Origin: Phycisphaeraceae bacterium
Lineage (GTDB): Bacteria; Planctomycetota; Phycisphaerae; Phycisphaerales; Phycisphaeraceae
Assembly (NCBI GenBank): GCA_020849625.1
Contig: JADLFV010000012.1
Span: 1-44,866 of the forward strand
Length of the DNA: 44,866 nucleotides
Reading direction: 5' to 3'
Below, in pieces: positions 25,263-34,446 of the stretch. The position numbers were made by a program, and so were the translations under genes. The first letter of the stretch is position 1. Every line of letters begins with the position of its first letter. Under the pieces are notes generated by a model that was not told the DNA's origin, made no database searches, and was given only the letters and a program-made list of their open reading frames with translations.

Positions 25263-25760
25263 ATGGACCACGTAACCGCCATCGAGTTGATCGAATATGT
25301 TGCCGGCCGCCTCTCGGCCGAGCAGGTGCAGGCGATCGAACTGCACCTGAAAGACTGCCGGCTGTGCCAGGCGGAGCTGGAAGTGGTGCGAGCGACCTGG
25401 CGGCGGTTGGGCAGTTGGCCGACGCCGGCCCCGGCCGCGGACCTGCCGCAGCGCATCCTGGCCGCGGTGGATGAGGACCAACAACAGCAGCCGGCGGACG
25501 TTATTTACCGTCTGCCCTGGTTGCGGGCCTCTCGGATCGCGGCTGCGCTGGTGCTGATGGCTACTGCCGGGGGCGCGGGCCATCTGGCCGGCCGCATGAC
25601 CTGGCCCCCGGAAGTGACACAGGGGCTGGCCATGTCGGACGAGCAGGTCAGCCAGTCGCTGTACATGGATCAATTGAGTGAAACGACAGGCACCTTACTG
25701 GTGCAGGGTGTGATTTACGCCGAGCCCGAGGCGGACGGCGAGACTGGAAGTGCGCTATGA
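25263..25760 (+). CDS. ZAS-type membrane anti-sigma factor
   Basis: A 165-residue protein with an N-terminal zinc-binding anti-sigma domain: His28, Cys32 and Cys35 in HLKDCRLC (HxxxCxxC). One membrane segment at about 97-117 (IAAALVLMATAGGAGHLAG) is followed by a short periplasmic tail. It should hold the ECF sigma factor at the membrane until a signal arrives. A GCCCCCGGAAGTG repeat copy at 25604-25616 is read in frame just after the membrane segment. The stop overlaps the next start (ATGA). Confidence 0.85.
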   Translation: MDHVTAIELIEYVAGRLSAEQVQAIELHLKDCRLCQAELEVVRATWRRLGSWPTPAPAADLPQRILAAVDEDQQQQPADVIYRLPWLRASRIAAALVLMATAGGAGHLAGRMTWPPEVTQGLAMSDEQVSQSLYMDQLSETTGTLLVQGVIYAEPEADGETGSAL

Positions 25761-26281
25761 AACTGCGAAAGCGAACATTTCTGTGGATCGGTGGCTATGT
25801 GCTGATCGGCATGGTGGTGTTCCTGCTGACCGCTCAGGCAGCGCCGCAGCCTGACAATGCGCCGCCGATGTTCAACTGGTTGAATCTGTCAGCCGCGCAG
25901 CGAGAAGCGATCCAGCAGCAGGACCCGACCTTCGAGGCCGACGCCGCTGCCATGAACCAGACCGTCAGCGAGCGCCGGGCGGCCCTGGCGGCGTTGCTGG
26001 AGAATCCCGATTCCAGCAACGAGCAGATCCTGGCCCAGATCGATCAGGTCAATGAAGCTGAGCATGCCTTGGAGCAGCGTGTGATCCGTTACCTGTTGGC
26101 TGTGCGCGAGCATCTGACATCCGACCAGCAGTTGCGCATGATGGGCCTGGCAGCCAGCTGCGTGCGCGGCCGCGGCCATGGCTATCGGGGCGGTGAGGGT
26201 GAAGGCGCAGGCAGCGGTCAGGGCCAGGGTCAGGGTCAAGGCCAGGGCCAGGGTCACGGCTGGCGCGGCGGTCGGCCGTGA
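25757..26281 (+). CDS. Periplasmic Metal_resist/CpxP-like protein with GQ-rich tail
   Basis: A 174-residue protein with an N-terminal signal anchor (residues 7-29) and an all-helical periplasmic domain, including SERRAALAALLENPDSSNEQ and AEHALEQRVIRYLLAVREHL. The helical hairpin pattern and position after an anti-sigma gene fit the heavy-metal sensor family that includes CnrX, ZraP and CpxP. The C-terminal tail is Gly/Gln/His/Arg-rich with a GQ repeat, encoded by a six-base tandem (GGYCAR) at about 26215-26257 that could change length. Its start overlaps the anti-sigma stop. A metal or misfolded-protein sensing role is inferred. Confidence 0.7.
   Translation: MKLRKRTFLWIGGYVLIGMVVFLLTAQAAPQPDNAPPMFNWLNLSAAQREAIQQQDPTFEADAAAMNQTVSERRAALAALLENPDSSNEQILAQIDQVNEAEHALEQRVIRYLLAVREHLTSDQQLRMMGLAASCVRGRGHGYRGGEGEGAGSGQGQGQGQGQGQGHGWRGGRP
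26215..26257 (+). repeat. Six-base tandem repeat GGYCAR in the sensor gene
   Basis: About seven units alternating GGTCAG and GGCCAG encode alternating Gly-Gln. Slippage in whole units would keep the frame and change tail length. Confidence 0.8.
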
Positions 26282-26680
26282 TGAAGTGTCACATGAGCGG
26301 ACGCCTGTCGATTCGCAGGACTGCGACGCACCAAAATGATGCCGCAGTGATCTTCGGCACATGAAGCGCTTTTCGAGCAATGCATATTTCATATTTGCAT
26401 GTTTGCGATTTCTGAAGACATTCGCACAAACACTGGAACACTTCCAATTGTTGCAATATTGATTTGCATATATCTGGATTTATTTCTTGCTACTGCCCCA
26501 CCCCGTGGTGATAATGTAAATGTCACTGCAGCGTGCTGGCGGGGTACACATCATGCAACGTGATGATTGTTTGCCCGGCGCGGTGGTTCTTGGGTCTTGA
26601 TGTCCTCTGTGGTTTCGTTGTTGCCGCGGCAGGCGGCCTGATTCGGGACCGGGAACTTTTATTGTTACGGGGTACATGCC
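26282..26680. other. AT-rich upstream region of the large repeat protein gene
   Basis: A 399-base gap without a gene. Its first 90 bases are ordinary in composition; about 26370-26500 is clearly AT-rich for this genome. A promoter (26487-26515) follows, then an untranslated leader of about 160 bases up to the ATG at 26681. Confidence 0.6.
26487..26515 (+). promoter_or_regulatory. Candidate sigma-70 promoter of the repeat protein gene
   Basis: -35 TTGCTA at 26487-26492, 17-base spacer, -10 GATAAT at 26510-26515, placed at the end of the AT-rich tract. Confidence 0.6.
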
Positions 26681-29521
26681 ATGCAAATGCTTTTTCTGTT
26701 CAACCGACACGGTTGTTGGCGCGTCGTTTCTTCCACGTTCATCCACCTGATCGCGGCCTGCGGCCTGGTGCTGACCGCCTTACCTTCCGCTTTGGCCGGC
26801 GTCACCACCACCGGCGATGTGACGCCACAGACGATCACCTTTGATACGGATTTGTATGTGGCCGATCAGGCGGACGGCACGTTGCAGATCGATGGCGGCA
26901 GTGAGGTCCGCGTGTTTTACACCCATGTGGGAAATGCTGCGGGCGCGACGGGGCTTATATCCATCGATGGTGCTGGTTCGAGTTTTAAGAGTTCGTTTTA
27001 TCTTTATCTGGGCGTTGAAGGTACGGGCATCCTGCAACTGAGCGGTGGAGCCACGTCCACCTGTACCTGGCCCAGTTACATCGGGTATGAGGCTGGATCG
27101 ACCGGCTCCATTTCAGTGGCCGACCCTGACACATTGTTGGATTTCGATCAATTGCACCTGGGCTATCGCGGCGATGGGTCTCTGTCGGTCACGGCTGGCG
27201 GATCGGTTGATACCTTTTTTGCATTTATTGGTGACGAAGCAACTGCCACGGGTGCCGCGACGGTCGATGGCGTCGGCTCCAGCATGACTTGCGTTCGTCT
27301 TTACACCGGATACCACGGTTCGGGCATGCTGGACATCACCGATGGCGGCGAGGTCTCCGCCAATGTCGATATCGGATACGAAGAAGGTTCCACCGGCAAG
27401 CTGTCGGTGTCGGGCGCGGGTTCTTTGTTGACCTGCACCAGCGACATCCGTGTGGGTTACAAGGGTGACGGCACGCTGAACATTTCCGCGGGCGGCCAAG
27501 TGATCACCAATCGAGATTCGGACCTCGGCGGCTGGTACGGCGGCACGGGAACCGTCAACGTGGATGGCACAGATTCCACGTGGACCAGCACCGGCGACCT
27601 GTATGTCGGCAGTCAGGGTGATGGAGCACTGGCGATCACCGCTGGGGGCAAAGTCTTCAACGAGGAAGGCGAAATCGGCCACGGCACCGGGACCGTCGGT
27701 CAGGTCACTGTGGATGGGACCGGCTCAACCTGGGCCAACAGCGGCGATTTGTTCGTCGGTTGCCAGGGTGACGGCACGCTGGTGATCTCCAATGGCGGGC
27801 AAGTCAACTGCCTCAATGCATTCATCGGGTACGGCGCGCCCGCCAGCGGGGATGTGACGGTGGAAGGCGCCGGGTCGCTCCTGAACATCTCTGGCGATTT
27901 GCAACTTGGCCGTTCAAGCAGCGGCACGCTCAGTCTGATCAACGGCGGCAGAACTGAGGTCAGCGGGGCCACGTATGTGGGTTATTTTGATACGACACCG
28001 AGTACCCTGACATTTGACAATGGCACACTCGACACCGGCTTGCTGTTGGCGTCAGCTGCCGACCTGCACGGCCAGGGCGTCGTCAACACGCACGGGCTGG
28101 TCAGCGATGTCGATCTGGTCTTCGATCAATCGCACGGCCCGCAACAGCAGTTGATCCTCAATGGCGAACCGGGTCAGAACATCGCCATCAACCTGGACCA
28201 GACTTCGGCCGGCAGCTTGGGTGTTGGGTTCACCGGCAGCAGAACATTGACCATCGCCGATGGCCGTCAGATCGAGTCCGCCAACGGATACCTCGGTTAC
28301 CGGGAAGGGGGCAATGGCGCTGCCACGGTCGATGGCATCGGAACATTGTGGCATTGTTACGGCGACCTGTACGTCGGCTATGCGGGAGCCGGATCGCTGA
28401 CCATCAGCAGTGGGGGCCAGGTCATTGCCGACGGCCTCACCCGCGTTCGCCCATCCAACGGCTCGCCGGGAAGCATTCACTTTGACTCGGGCACACTCGA
28501 CACCGAAACGCTTCAGGCGTCACCGGCTGTTCTTCACGGCCAGGGCGCGATCAACACCCACGGCCTTCTCACCGACATGTCACTGCTGTTCGATCAGACC
28601 CATCCTGCCCAGCAGCAATATGTGCTCAACAGCGAGCCGGGCCAGACCATCACGATTAATTTGGACCACAATGCCTCCGGCGGCCTGGGCGTGGGTATGT
28701 ACGGCAGCGGCGACTTAACCATCCGGGATGGAGTGACGATCCACTCAGCCTTTGGCAAAGTGGGTTATGCAGCAGGTTCAACCGGCACAGCCACCGTCAC
28801 CGGAACAGATACCACATGGAATTGCGCCAATGGCCTGGCTGTCGGGTTAGTGGGTGTGGGGTCACTGGAGATCCTCGATGGCGGACGAGTTAACTGCGGC
28901 TATCTCTATACCTGGTCTAGCGATGGCGCTTCCACGGTCACGGTCGATGGGGCTGATTCGGTTCTGTTGACAGGTGAAGTCCGAATCGGGGGCTCGACGG
29001 ACTACAACTCGTCAGTAACTCTCGCCAATGGTGGTCGTCTTGAAGCTTACAGGATCAGAGTTCTACCATTCGGTTTGCTGACCGGCGATGGCGCCATCAC
29101 TGGATACGTCGACAACCGAGGTCGTGTGGCGCCCGGCCAGTCACCCGGAACGCTGCAGATTGTTGGAAACTACTTGGGAGGTTACGGCCAGGCCTCTGAA
29201 GGCACGTTGGACATCGAACTGGCCGCCAAAGTCAACGATCTGCTGGAAATCATCGGCAGCGCCAGTTTGAACGGCACGTTGAGCGTGACGCTCTACGACG
29301 GCTTCATGCCCAGCCTGGGCCAGAGCTTCACCATCCTGACCGCATCCAGCATCACGGGGATGTTTGTGACCGAGTTGCTGCCGAGCCTGGACGGGGGTTA
29401 CCTGGATGTGATCTACAACAGCGACAGCGTGGTGCTGACGGTGATCCCCGAGCCAGCCTCGTTGCTGCTGCTGTTGACGGGTGGCTCGCTGCTGGTGCGG
29501 CACAGACCTGTATTGGTTTAG
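26681..29521 (+). CDS. T5SS/PEP-CTERM-type beta-repeat surface protein
   Basis: A 946-residue exported protein. After a long signal peptide (residues 1-40) it consists of about ten 50-residue repeats of the form GxGtLxIsxGGxV...IGyxxGstGxvtVdGxgStw...dLyVG, the pattern shared by autotransporter passengers and PEP-CTERM proteins and expected to form a beta-solenoid. Two repeats are lengthened by a related insert of about 110 residues (LHGQGxxNTHGLxxDxxLxFDQ). The end has PGQSPGTLQIVGNY, then VIPEPASLLLLL and an Arg/His tail, a PEP-CTERM signal in place of an autotransporter barrel. Its stop codon overlaps the stop of the convergent ABC gene. Probably a cell-surface or matrix protein. Confidence 0.85.
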   Translation: MQMLFLFNRHGCWRVVSSTFIHLIAACGLVLTALPSALAGVTTTGDVTPQTITFDTDLYVADQADGTLQIDGGSEVRVFYTHVGNAAGATGLISIDGAGSSFKSSFYLYLGVEGTGILQLSGGATSTCTWPSYIGYEAGSTGSISVADPDTLLDFDQLHLGYRGDGSLSVTAGGSVDTFFAFIGDEATATGAATVDGVGSSMTCVRLYTGYHGSGMLDITDGGEVSANVDIGYEEGSTGKLSVSGAGSLLTCTSDIRVGYKGDGTLNISAGGQVITNRDSDLGGWYGGTGTVNVDGTDSTWTSTGDLYVGSQGDGALAITAGGKVFNEEGEIGHGTGTVGQVTVDGTGSTWANSGDLFVGCQGDGTLVISNGGQVNCLNAFIGYGAPASGDVTVEGAGSLLNISGDLQLGRSSSGTLSLINGGRTEVSGATYVGYFDTTPSTLTFDNGTLDTGLLLASAADLHGQGVVNTHGLVSDVDLVFDQSHGPQQQLILNGEPGQNIAINLDQTSAGSLGVGFTGSRTLTIADGRQIESANGYLGYREGGNGAATVDGIGTLWHCYGDLYVGYAGAGSLTISSGGQVIADGLTRVRPSNGSPGSIHFDSGTLDTETLQASPAVLHGQGAINTHGLLTDMSLLFDQTHPAQQQYVLNSEPGQTITINLDHNASGGLGVGMYGSGDLTIRDGVTIHSAFGKVGYAAGSTGTATVTGTDTTWNCANGLAVGLVGVGSLEILDGGRVNCGYLYTWSSDGASTVTVDGADSVLLTGEVRIGGSTDYNSSVTLANGGRLEAYRIRVLPFGLLTGDGAITGYVDNRGRVAPGQSPGTLQIVGNYLGGYGQASEGTLDIELAAKVNDLLEIIGSASLNGTLSVTLYDGFMPSLGQSFTILTASSITGMFVTELLPSLDGGYLDVIYNSDSVVLTVIPEPASLLLLLTGGSLLVRHRPVLV

Positions 29522-31686
29522 GCAAGCTGCTTGCGGAAGCGGGCGACGCTCAGTGTCAGCACCGCTACGCAGCAGATGGTCAATCCGGTGATCCACGGCA
29601 TCAGGTCGCCGAAGTCCGCGGCCCGCAGGATCACGCCGCGCAGGATTTCGATGAAGTAGGTCACCGGAATCAGGAACGTCAGCAGCCAGATGACATCCGG
29701 CATCGATGCTCGCGGGAAGACGAAGCCTGACAGCAGCACCGACGGCAGCATGATCATGAACGCGAACTGCACCGCTGCCAGTTGCGTCCGCGCGATGGTC
29801 GAGATCAGCAAACCCAATCCCAACGCGCAGACCATGAACAACGCTGACAGCGCCAATAGCACCATCAGACTACCGCGGATCGGCACGCCGAACAGGTAAA
29901 CCATGACGGTCAGCACGATCAGCAGTTCCACCATGCTCAGCAGCGTGTAGGGTGTCAGCTTGCCCAGCAGCAGGCCGGCCTTGCCCACGGGCGTGACGAA
30001 CAGTTGTTCGAGCGTGCCCTGCTCGCGCTCGCGCACCACGGCGAAGGCGGTCAGAAACAGCGTCACCAGTTGCAGGATGATGCCCACCAGCCCGGGCACG
30101 AAGAAGTGCGAGCTTTCCAGGTCCGGGTTGTAGAGCAGGCGCGGGCGCATCTCCAGCGGCAGGGCGGGTTGGCCGTAGGCATCACGGGCCGCCGCGGCGC
30201 CCACCGCCTCGGCGAAGCTCTGCGTGATGGTGATCGAGCGCTGCATGCCCAGCAGGCTGGCGGTGTTCATGGCGGTGTTGGCGATCTGCGAATCACTGCC
30301 GTCGATCAGCACCTGCACGTTGACATTTTCATGTTGCAGCAGGCGATCGGAGTAGTTGGGCCCGATGCGCAAGCCCACCTTGGCCCGGCCGCTGGTCATC
30401 TCGCGCTGAAACGATTGCTCGTCATAGACCTGGGCCACCACGTCGAAGGTGCGCGTGTTGACAAATGCGTCGATCAGTTCGCGACTGGCCTGTCGTCCGT
30501 CGAGGTCGAAGACCACGGTGGGAATGTGCTCGATCTGCGTGTCGATGGCGTAACCGAAGATCAGCAGTTGCAGCACCGGTATCACGAAGGCGAACACCAG
30601 CGTGATGGGTTGCCGCCTCACGTGCAAAAACTCCTTGCGCGTGATGGGGCCGAATCCCCGGAAGATTTTGGGCGCGACGCGCTTCGTGGCCGGCAGCGGG
30701 GCGGGTGGTGGCGGCGATTGGTCAGTGGCGGCGGTGACCCTGCCTTCGTGGGCGGCCCGGGTGAGCGTGACAAAAACATCTTCCAGCGTCGGCGTCACGG
30801 GGCGCACCTGAACCTGATCGGCGGGGGCGCTGATCTGGCGGCGCAGGGCAGCTTCGTTGAGCTGATCGTCAACCAGGGCATGAATGGCCTGGCCGAAGAG
30901 CGTGGCGTCGCGCACGCCGTCACTGCGGCGAAGTTCCGCCAGGTGCTCGGGCGGGTCGGGCGTTTCGATTTCATAGCGGCGCGTACCTTGCGGCGTGACC
31001 TGGGGCAATGCTTTGAGTTGCCTGGGCCGGCCGGCGACGATGAGTTTCGAGAGATAGAGGTAACCCACATCTGTGCAGCGCTCAGCTTCGTCCATGTAGT
31101 GCGTGGTGACCAGCATGGTTACATCGCGCGCGGACAGATCGAACAGCAGATCCCACAACTGCCGCCGCGCCACCGGGTCGATCCCGGCCGTGGGTTCGTC
31201 GAGAAAGAGTAACTGCGGCTCGTGAATGATGGCGCACGCCAGCGCCAGGCGCTGCTTCCAACCGCCGGAGAGCGTGCCGGCCGATTGCTCGAGCCGATCG
31301 GTGAGTCCCGTGATCTGCAGGACCTGATTTTTGCGTTCGTGCAGTCGCGCCTCGGTCAGGCCGTAGATGCGCCCGGAGAAGTCAAGGTTTTCCTCGACGG
31401 TCAGGTCGCCGTAGAGACTGAAGTGCTGACTCATATACCCGATGCGCGGCTTGATCAGCTCGCTTTGAGCCGCGGCGTCGTAACCGAGCACCGTGGCCGA
31501 TCCGCTCGAAGGTTCGAGCACGCCGCAGAGCATGCGCATGATGGTGGACTTGCCGCTGCCATTGGGGCCGAGCAGGCCGTAGATCGCGCCGCGCTGCACC
31601 TGGAAGCTGACGCGATCGACAGCCGTCAGCGTGCCGAAGCGCTTCGAGAGATCGCGCAGCTCGATGACCGGCGAACCGTCACTCAC
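29518..31686 (-). CDS. ABC exporter, ATPase fused to ABC-2 permease
   Basis: A 722-residue fusion. The N-terminal ATPase has Walker A GPNGSGKST, signature LSGGWKQRLALA and Walker B LLFLDEPTAGID, then a regulatory region to about 320. The C-terminal half (about 345-722) is an ABC-2 type permease with a first membrane segment, a large periplasmic loop and five more segments (VFPRASMPDVIWLLTFLIPV near the end), like YhhJ or YbhR. GTG 31686 overlaps the stop of the upstream HlyD gene, so the two form an exporter pair similar to YbhG-YbhFSR, with ATPase and one permease merged. Substrate unknown; no outer-membrane channel gene is adjacent. Confidence 0.9.
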   Translation of the reverse strand: MSDGSPVIELRDLSKRFGTLTAVDRVSFQVQRGAIYGLLGPNGSGKSTIMRMLCGVLEPSSGSATVLGYDAAAQSELIKPRIGYMSQHFSLYGDLTVEENLDFSGRIYGLTEARLHERKNQVLQITGLTDRLEQSAGTLSGGWKQRLALACAIIHEPQLLFLDEPTAGIDPVARRQLWDLLFDLSARDVTMLVTTHYMDEAERCTDVGYLYLSKLIVAGRPRQLKALPQVTPQGTRRYEIETPDPPEHLAELRRSDGVRDATLFGQAIHALVDDQLNEAALRRQISAPADQVQVRPVTPTLEDVFVTLTRAAHEGRVTAATDQSPPPPAPLPATKRVAPKIFRGFGPITRKEFLHVRRQPITLVFAFVIPVLQLLIFGYAIDTQIEHIPTVVFDLDGRQASRELIDAFVNTRTFDVVAQVYDEQSFQREMTSGRAKVGLRIGPNYSDRLLQHENVNVQVLIDGSDSQIANTAMNTASLLGMQRSITITQSFAEAVGAAAARDAYGQPALPLEMRPRLLYNPDLESSHFFVPGLVGIILQLVTLFLTAFAVVREREQGTLEQLFVTPVGKAGLLLGKLTPYTLLSMVELLIVLTVMVYLFGVPIRGSLMVLLALSALFMVCALGLGLLISTIARTQLAAVQFAFMIMLPSVLLSGFVFPRASMPDVIWLLTFLIPVTYFIEILRGVILRAADFGDLMPWITGLTICCVAVLTLSVARFRKQLA

Positions 31687-32666
31687 GGTTGATCTTCCAG
31701 CCAGACGTCAGCGGTCATGCCCGGGCGCAATTGCTCGGCTTGCCCTTCCGGGGGCGGGGGCAGCGTGACCTTGATACGGAACACCTGCTTGGATCGCTCC
31801 TCCGGCGTCTGCACATTGCGCGGCGTGAACTCGCCCTGCTGCGAGATGAACGTGACCTTGCCCTGGAATGTGCGCCCGGGAAAGCTGTCAACGGTCACCG
31901 CCAGCGCCTGATCCAGCTTGATGTCCAGACGACTCTGCGGCACATAGGCGCGGACCCAGCGTTCGCTGCCGTCGATCAGCGTGAGCACCGGGGCGTTGGC
32001 AGCCACCAGATCGCCGGGGCGCAGATCGAGCGATTCGATTTCTCCATCGACCGAGGCGCGGATGGTCAACTCGGTGATCTGCGTTTCCAGCGCCTGGCAT
32101 GAAGCTTCGGCGGATTCGACGGCCGCCTGGGCCTGGGCGATCTGCTCGCGGCGCGTGCCGGCCAGCAGCAGGTCGAGCCTTGCCTTGGCGGCCTGCTCCG
32201 CGCCGCGCGCGCCATCGAGCGTGGCGGTGGCGCGGTCCATTTCTTCTTTGCTCGAAGCGCCTTTTTCAAAAACGTCCTTGATCCGCTGCCAGGAGATGCG
32301 TGCCAACTCAGCCTGAGATTCCGCGACTTTCAACTCGCCACGGGCTGCGTCGATGTCCTGGTTGCGCGGGCCGGCCTTCAGTTCATCCAATCGCTGGCGG
32401 TTGAGCGCCAGTTGAGCCACGGCCTGGGCTTTTCGCTGCAGCAGATCGAAAGGCTCCAACTCGATCAGGGCCTGGCCGGCGCTGACGTGATCGCCTTCTT
32501 GAGAGAGCACCTTGGCCACGCGCCCGCCCACGCGCGAGCCGATGCGGACCTGGTGGGCCTCGATGAACCCGGAGACGCTGGCCGGTTCGTGCCGCTGCTG
32601 GCTGTAGATCAGCAGTGCGGTCAGAACGACCGCCAGAATCAGCATGGCCCCGATGCGCTTGACCAT
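31683..32666 (-). CDS. HlyD-family membrane fusion protein
   Basis: A 327-residue periplasmic adaptor with one N-terminal membrane anchor (residues 4-21). The first lipoyl half is GFIEAHQVRIGSRVGGRVAK, then a coiled-coil hairpin of about 130 residues, the second lipoyl half (IRASVDGEIESLDLRPGDLV) and beta-barrel. The sequence LPPPPEGQ near the end is encoded by a CTTCCGGGGGCGGGGG repeat copy (31745-31760). It links the downstream ABC exporter to the outer membrane. On the minus strand TGaTACAAT lies 8 bases before the ATG with no Shine-Dalgarno sequence. Confidence 0.9.
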   Translation of the reverse strand: MVKRIGAMLILAVVLTALLIYSQQRHEPASVSGFIEAHQVRIGSRVGGRVAKVLSQEGDHVSAGQALIELEPFDLLQRKAQAVAQLALNRQRLDELKAGPRNQDIDAARGELKVAESQAELARISWQRIKDVFEKGASSKEEMDRATATLDGARGAEQAAKARLDLLLAGTRREQIAQAQAAVESAEASCQALETQITELTIRASVDGEIESLDLRPGDLVAANAPVLTLIDGSERWVRAYVPQSRLDIKLDQALAVTVDSFPGRTFQGKVTFISQQGEFTPRNVQTPEERSKQVFRIKVTLPPPPEGQAEQLRPGMTADVWLEDQP

Positions 32667-32674
32667 CGCGGGTC

Positions 32675-32683
32675 ATTGTATCA
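32675..32683 (-). promoter_or_regulatory. Extended -10 (TGaTACAAT) of the exporter operon
   Basis: Minus-strand TG-n-TACAAT ends 8 bases before the HlyD ATG at 32666, leaving at most one or two bases of leader. Confidence 0.5.
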
Positions 32684-32759
32684 GCCGATGGGGCCTTTAC
32701 ATTCACCATCTGGATGCCTACGACTTAGGATCGCGGCACGGCGGACAGGAGGCCAGGTC

Positions 32760-34298
32760 ATGGACATGATGCGTGCATATGTGGTCGCGTGGCTGGTGGT
32801 CTGGCCGGCCTACGGTCAGTTCTCAGCCCAGCCGGTGGCGTCGAACCTGGATAGTCCGATCTTCGCCACCTTCGCCCCCGGTGAGCCGGACAAGCTCTAC
32901 ATCCTCGAGCGCGGCGGCGACATCATGGCGCTGGACCTGAACACCAACACGCTGTCGCCATTCTTCACCATCACCGGGCTGAATCTGTCCGGCGAAGGCG
33001 GCGCCCTGGGCCTGGCGTTTCACCCAGACTATGCCAGTAATGGTCTGATCTATGCCAATATCACCAGCGGCTCGCCCATGAACACGGTGATCCGCCAGTT
33101 CACCAATAGCGGCGGCACGGTGGGCAGCCCGGTGGACATCCTCACGTTCGCTCAGCCGCAGACCAATCACAACGGCGGATGGATCGGGTTCAACCCGCAG
33201 GCCACCGGCCCGGCCGCCAACTACCTCTACATCGCCACCGGTGACGGCGGCGGCAGCGATGACAACGACGCCGGCCACACTGCCGGCACAGGCAACGCCC
33301 AGGACATCACCAGCAACCTGCTGGGCAAAATCCTGCGCATCGACGTCGGCGCCACCGGCGGCTCGTACACCAACCCCGCATCAAACCCCTTCGTCGGTGT
33401 CACCGGCGATGATGAAATCTTCGCCTACGGTTTGCGCAATCCCTTCCGCGCTTCCTTCGACCGCGACACCGGCGATCTCTACATCGGCGACGTCGGCCAG
33501 GGCGCGCGTGAAGAGATCGACAGGATCCTCGGCAACTCATCCGGTGGCGAAAACTTCGGCTGGCGCTTGCGCGAGGGCACCATCGCCACACCCAGCGGCG
33601 GCGTGGGCGGGGCGCCGCCGCCCGGCAACGTCGAGCCGATCTACGACTACACCCGCGGCAGCGGTGCTTACCAGGGCAACACCGTCACAGGCGGCGTGCT
33701 CTATCGCGGTCCCGGCGCTGCGCTGCAAGGCAAGTATGTCTTCGGCGACTACGGTAGCGACAACCTGTGGCTCTTCGATCCAGCCGATCCCTACGGCACG
33801 GTGACGAACATCAACCAGCAGATAGCCGGCTACGCCGACATAGACAACCCGGTGGCCTTCGCCGAGGACACCGAGGGCAACCTGTACGTGGTCGATCTGG
33901 GTGTGTTCAATCAGCTGGGCCAGGTCATCGAGCCGGGCCAGGTGTTTCGCATCGACGTGCTGCACCCCGGCGACGCCAACGGTGACGGCATGGTGAACCT
34001 GGCCGACCTGCAAATTCTGGGCGACAACTGGCAGTCCGACACCGCCACCTGGTCTGAGGCCGATTTCACCGGCGACGGCCTGGTGAATCTGGGGGATTTG
34101 CAGGTGTTGGGCGACAACTGGGGCCACGGCGTTGGACCTGATGCAAGACTGGTCCCCGAGCCGGGTATGGTTGCGATGCTGTTGCTTGCTGGCCCGACAG
34201 CGCTTCTACGGCCCGGCCAAGCGTGGCGGCGACTCGGAGTGCTTGCCGGTCGCCTTGAAAATATTGCTTGTCGGCGGGTCAATGCTTTATTAGAATAA
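32760..34298 (+). CDS. PQQ-type sugar dehydrogenase-like protein with dockerin-like and PEP-CTERM ends
   Basis: A 512-residue exported protein. After a signal peptide comes a six-bladed propeller of the glucose/sorbosone dehydrogenase family: LGLAFHPDYASNGLIY, NHNGGWIGF, FAYGLRNPFRASFD and LYIGDVGQGAREEID. Soluble PQQ glucose dehydrogenases and YliI share these motifs; PQQ use itself is not proven. Residues about 403-456 carry two EF-hand-like loops (DANGDGMVNLAD and DFTGDGLVNLGD), a type I dockerin-like repeat. VPEPGMVAMLLLA begins a PEP-CTERM signal. AGGAGG is 7 bases before the ATG at 32760. The next gene has a nearly identical dockerin plus PEP-CTERM end. Confidence 0.87.
   Translation: MDMMRAYVVAWLVVWPAYGQFSAQPVASNLDSPIFATFAPGEPDKLYILERGGDIMALDLNTNTLSPFFTITGLNLSGEGGALGLAFHPDYASNGLIYANITSGSPMNTVIRQFTNSGGTVGSPVDILTFAQPQTNHNGGWIGFNPQATGPAANYLYIATGDGGGSDDNDAGHTAGTGNAQDITSNLLGKILRIDVGATGGSYTNPASNPFVGVTGDDEIFAYGLRNPFRASFDRDTGDLYIGDVGQGAREEIDRILGNSSGGENFGWRLREGTIATPSGGVGGAPPPGNVEPIYDYTRGSGAYQGNTVTGGVLYRGPGAALQGKYVFGDYGSDNLWLFDPADPYGTVTNINQQIAGYADIDNPVAFAEDTEGNLYVVDLGVFNQLGQVIEPGQVFRIDVLHPGDANGDGMVNLADLQILGDNWQSDTATWSEADFTGDGLVNLGDLQVLGDNWGHGVGPDARLVPEPGMVAMLLLAGPTALLRPGQAWRRLGVLAGRLENIACRRVNALLE
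34268..34296 (+). promoter_or_regulatory. Candidate promoter of the matrixin-like gene
   Basis: -35 TTGTCG at 34268-34273, 17-base spacer, -10 TAGAAT at 34291-34296, overlapping the end of the upstream gene. The -35 is weak. Confidence 0.4.
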
Positions 34299-34446
34299 TT
34301 CTTGCCTTTCCGTGACGGTAGCCCCCCGACTCATGTTCCGGGGCAGCCAGCCGTGCCGGCCATACTGGATCGGGCTTGGCACGTCGGCGGTGTCTGCAAC
34401 GACGCAGCCGCCACGCCGTCGCGGCTTTGGCGCGAGGAGTTGCACG

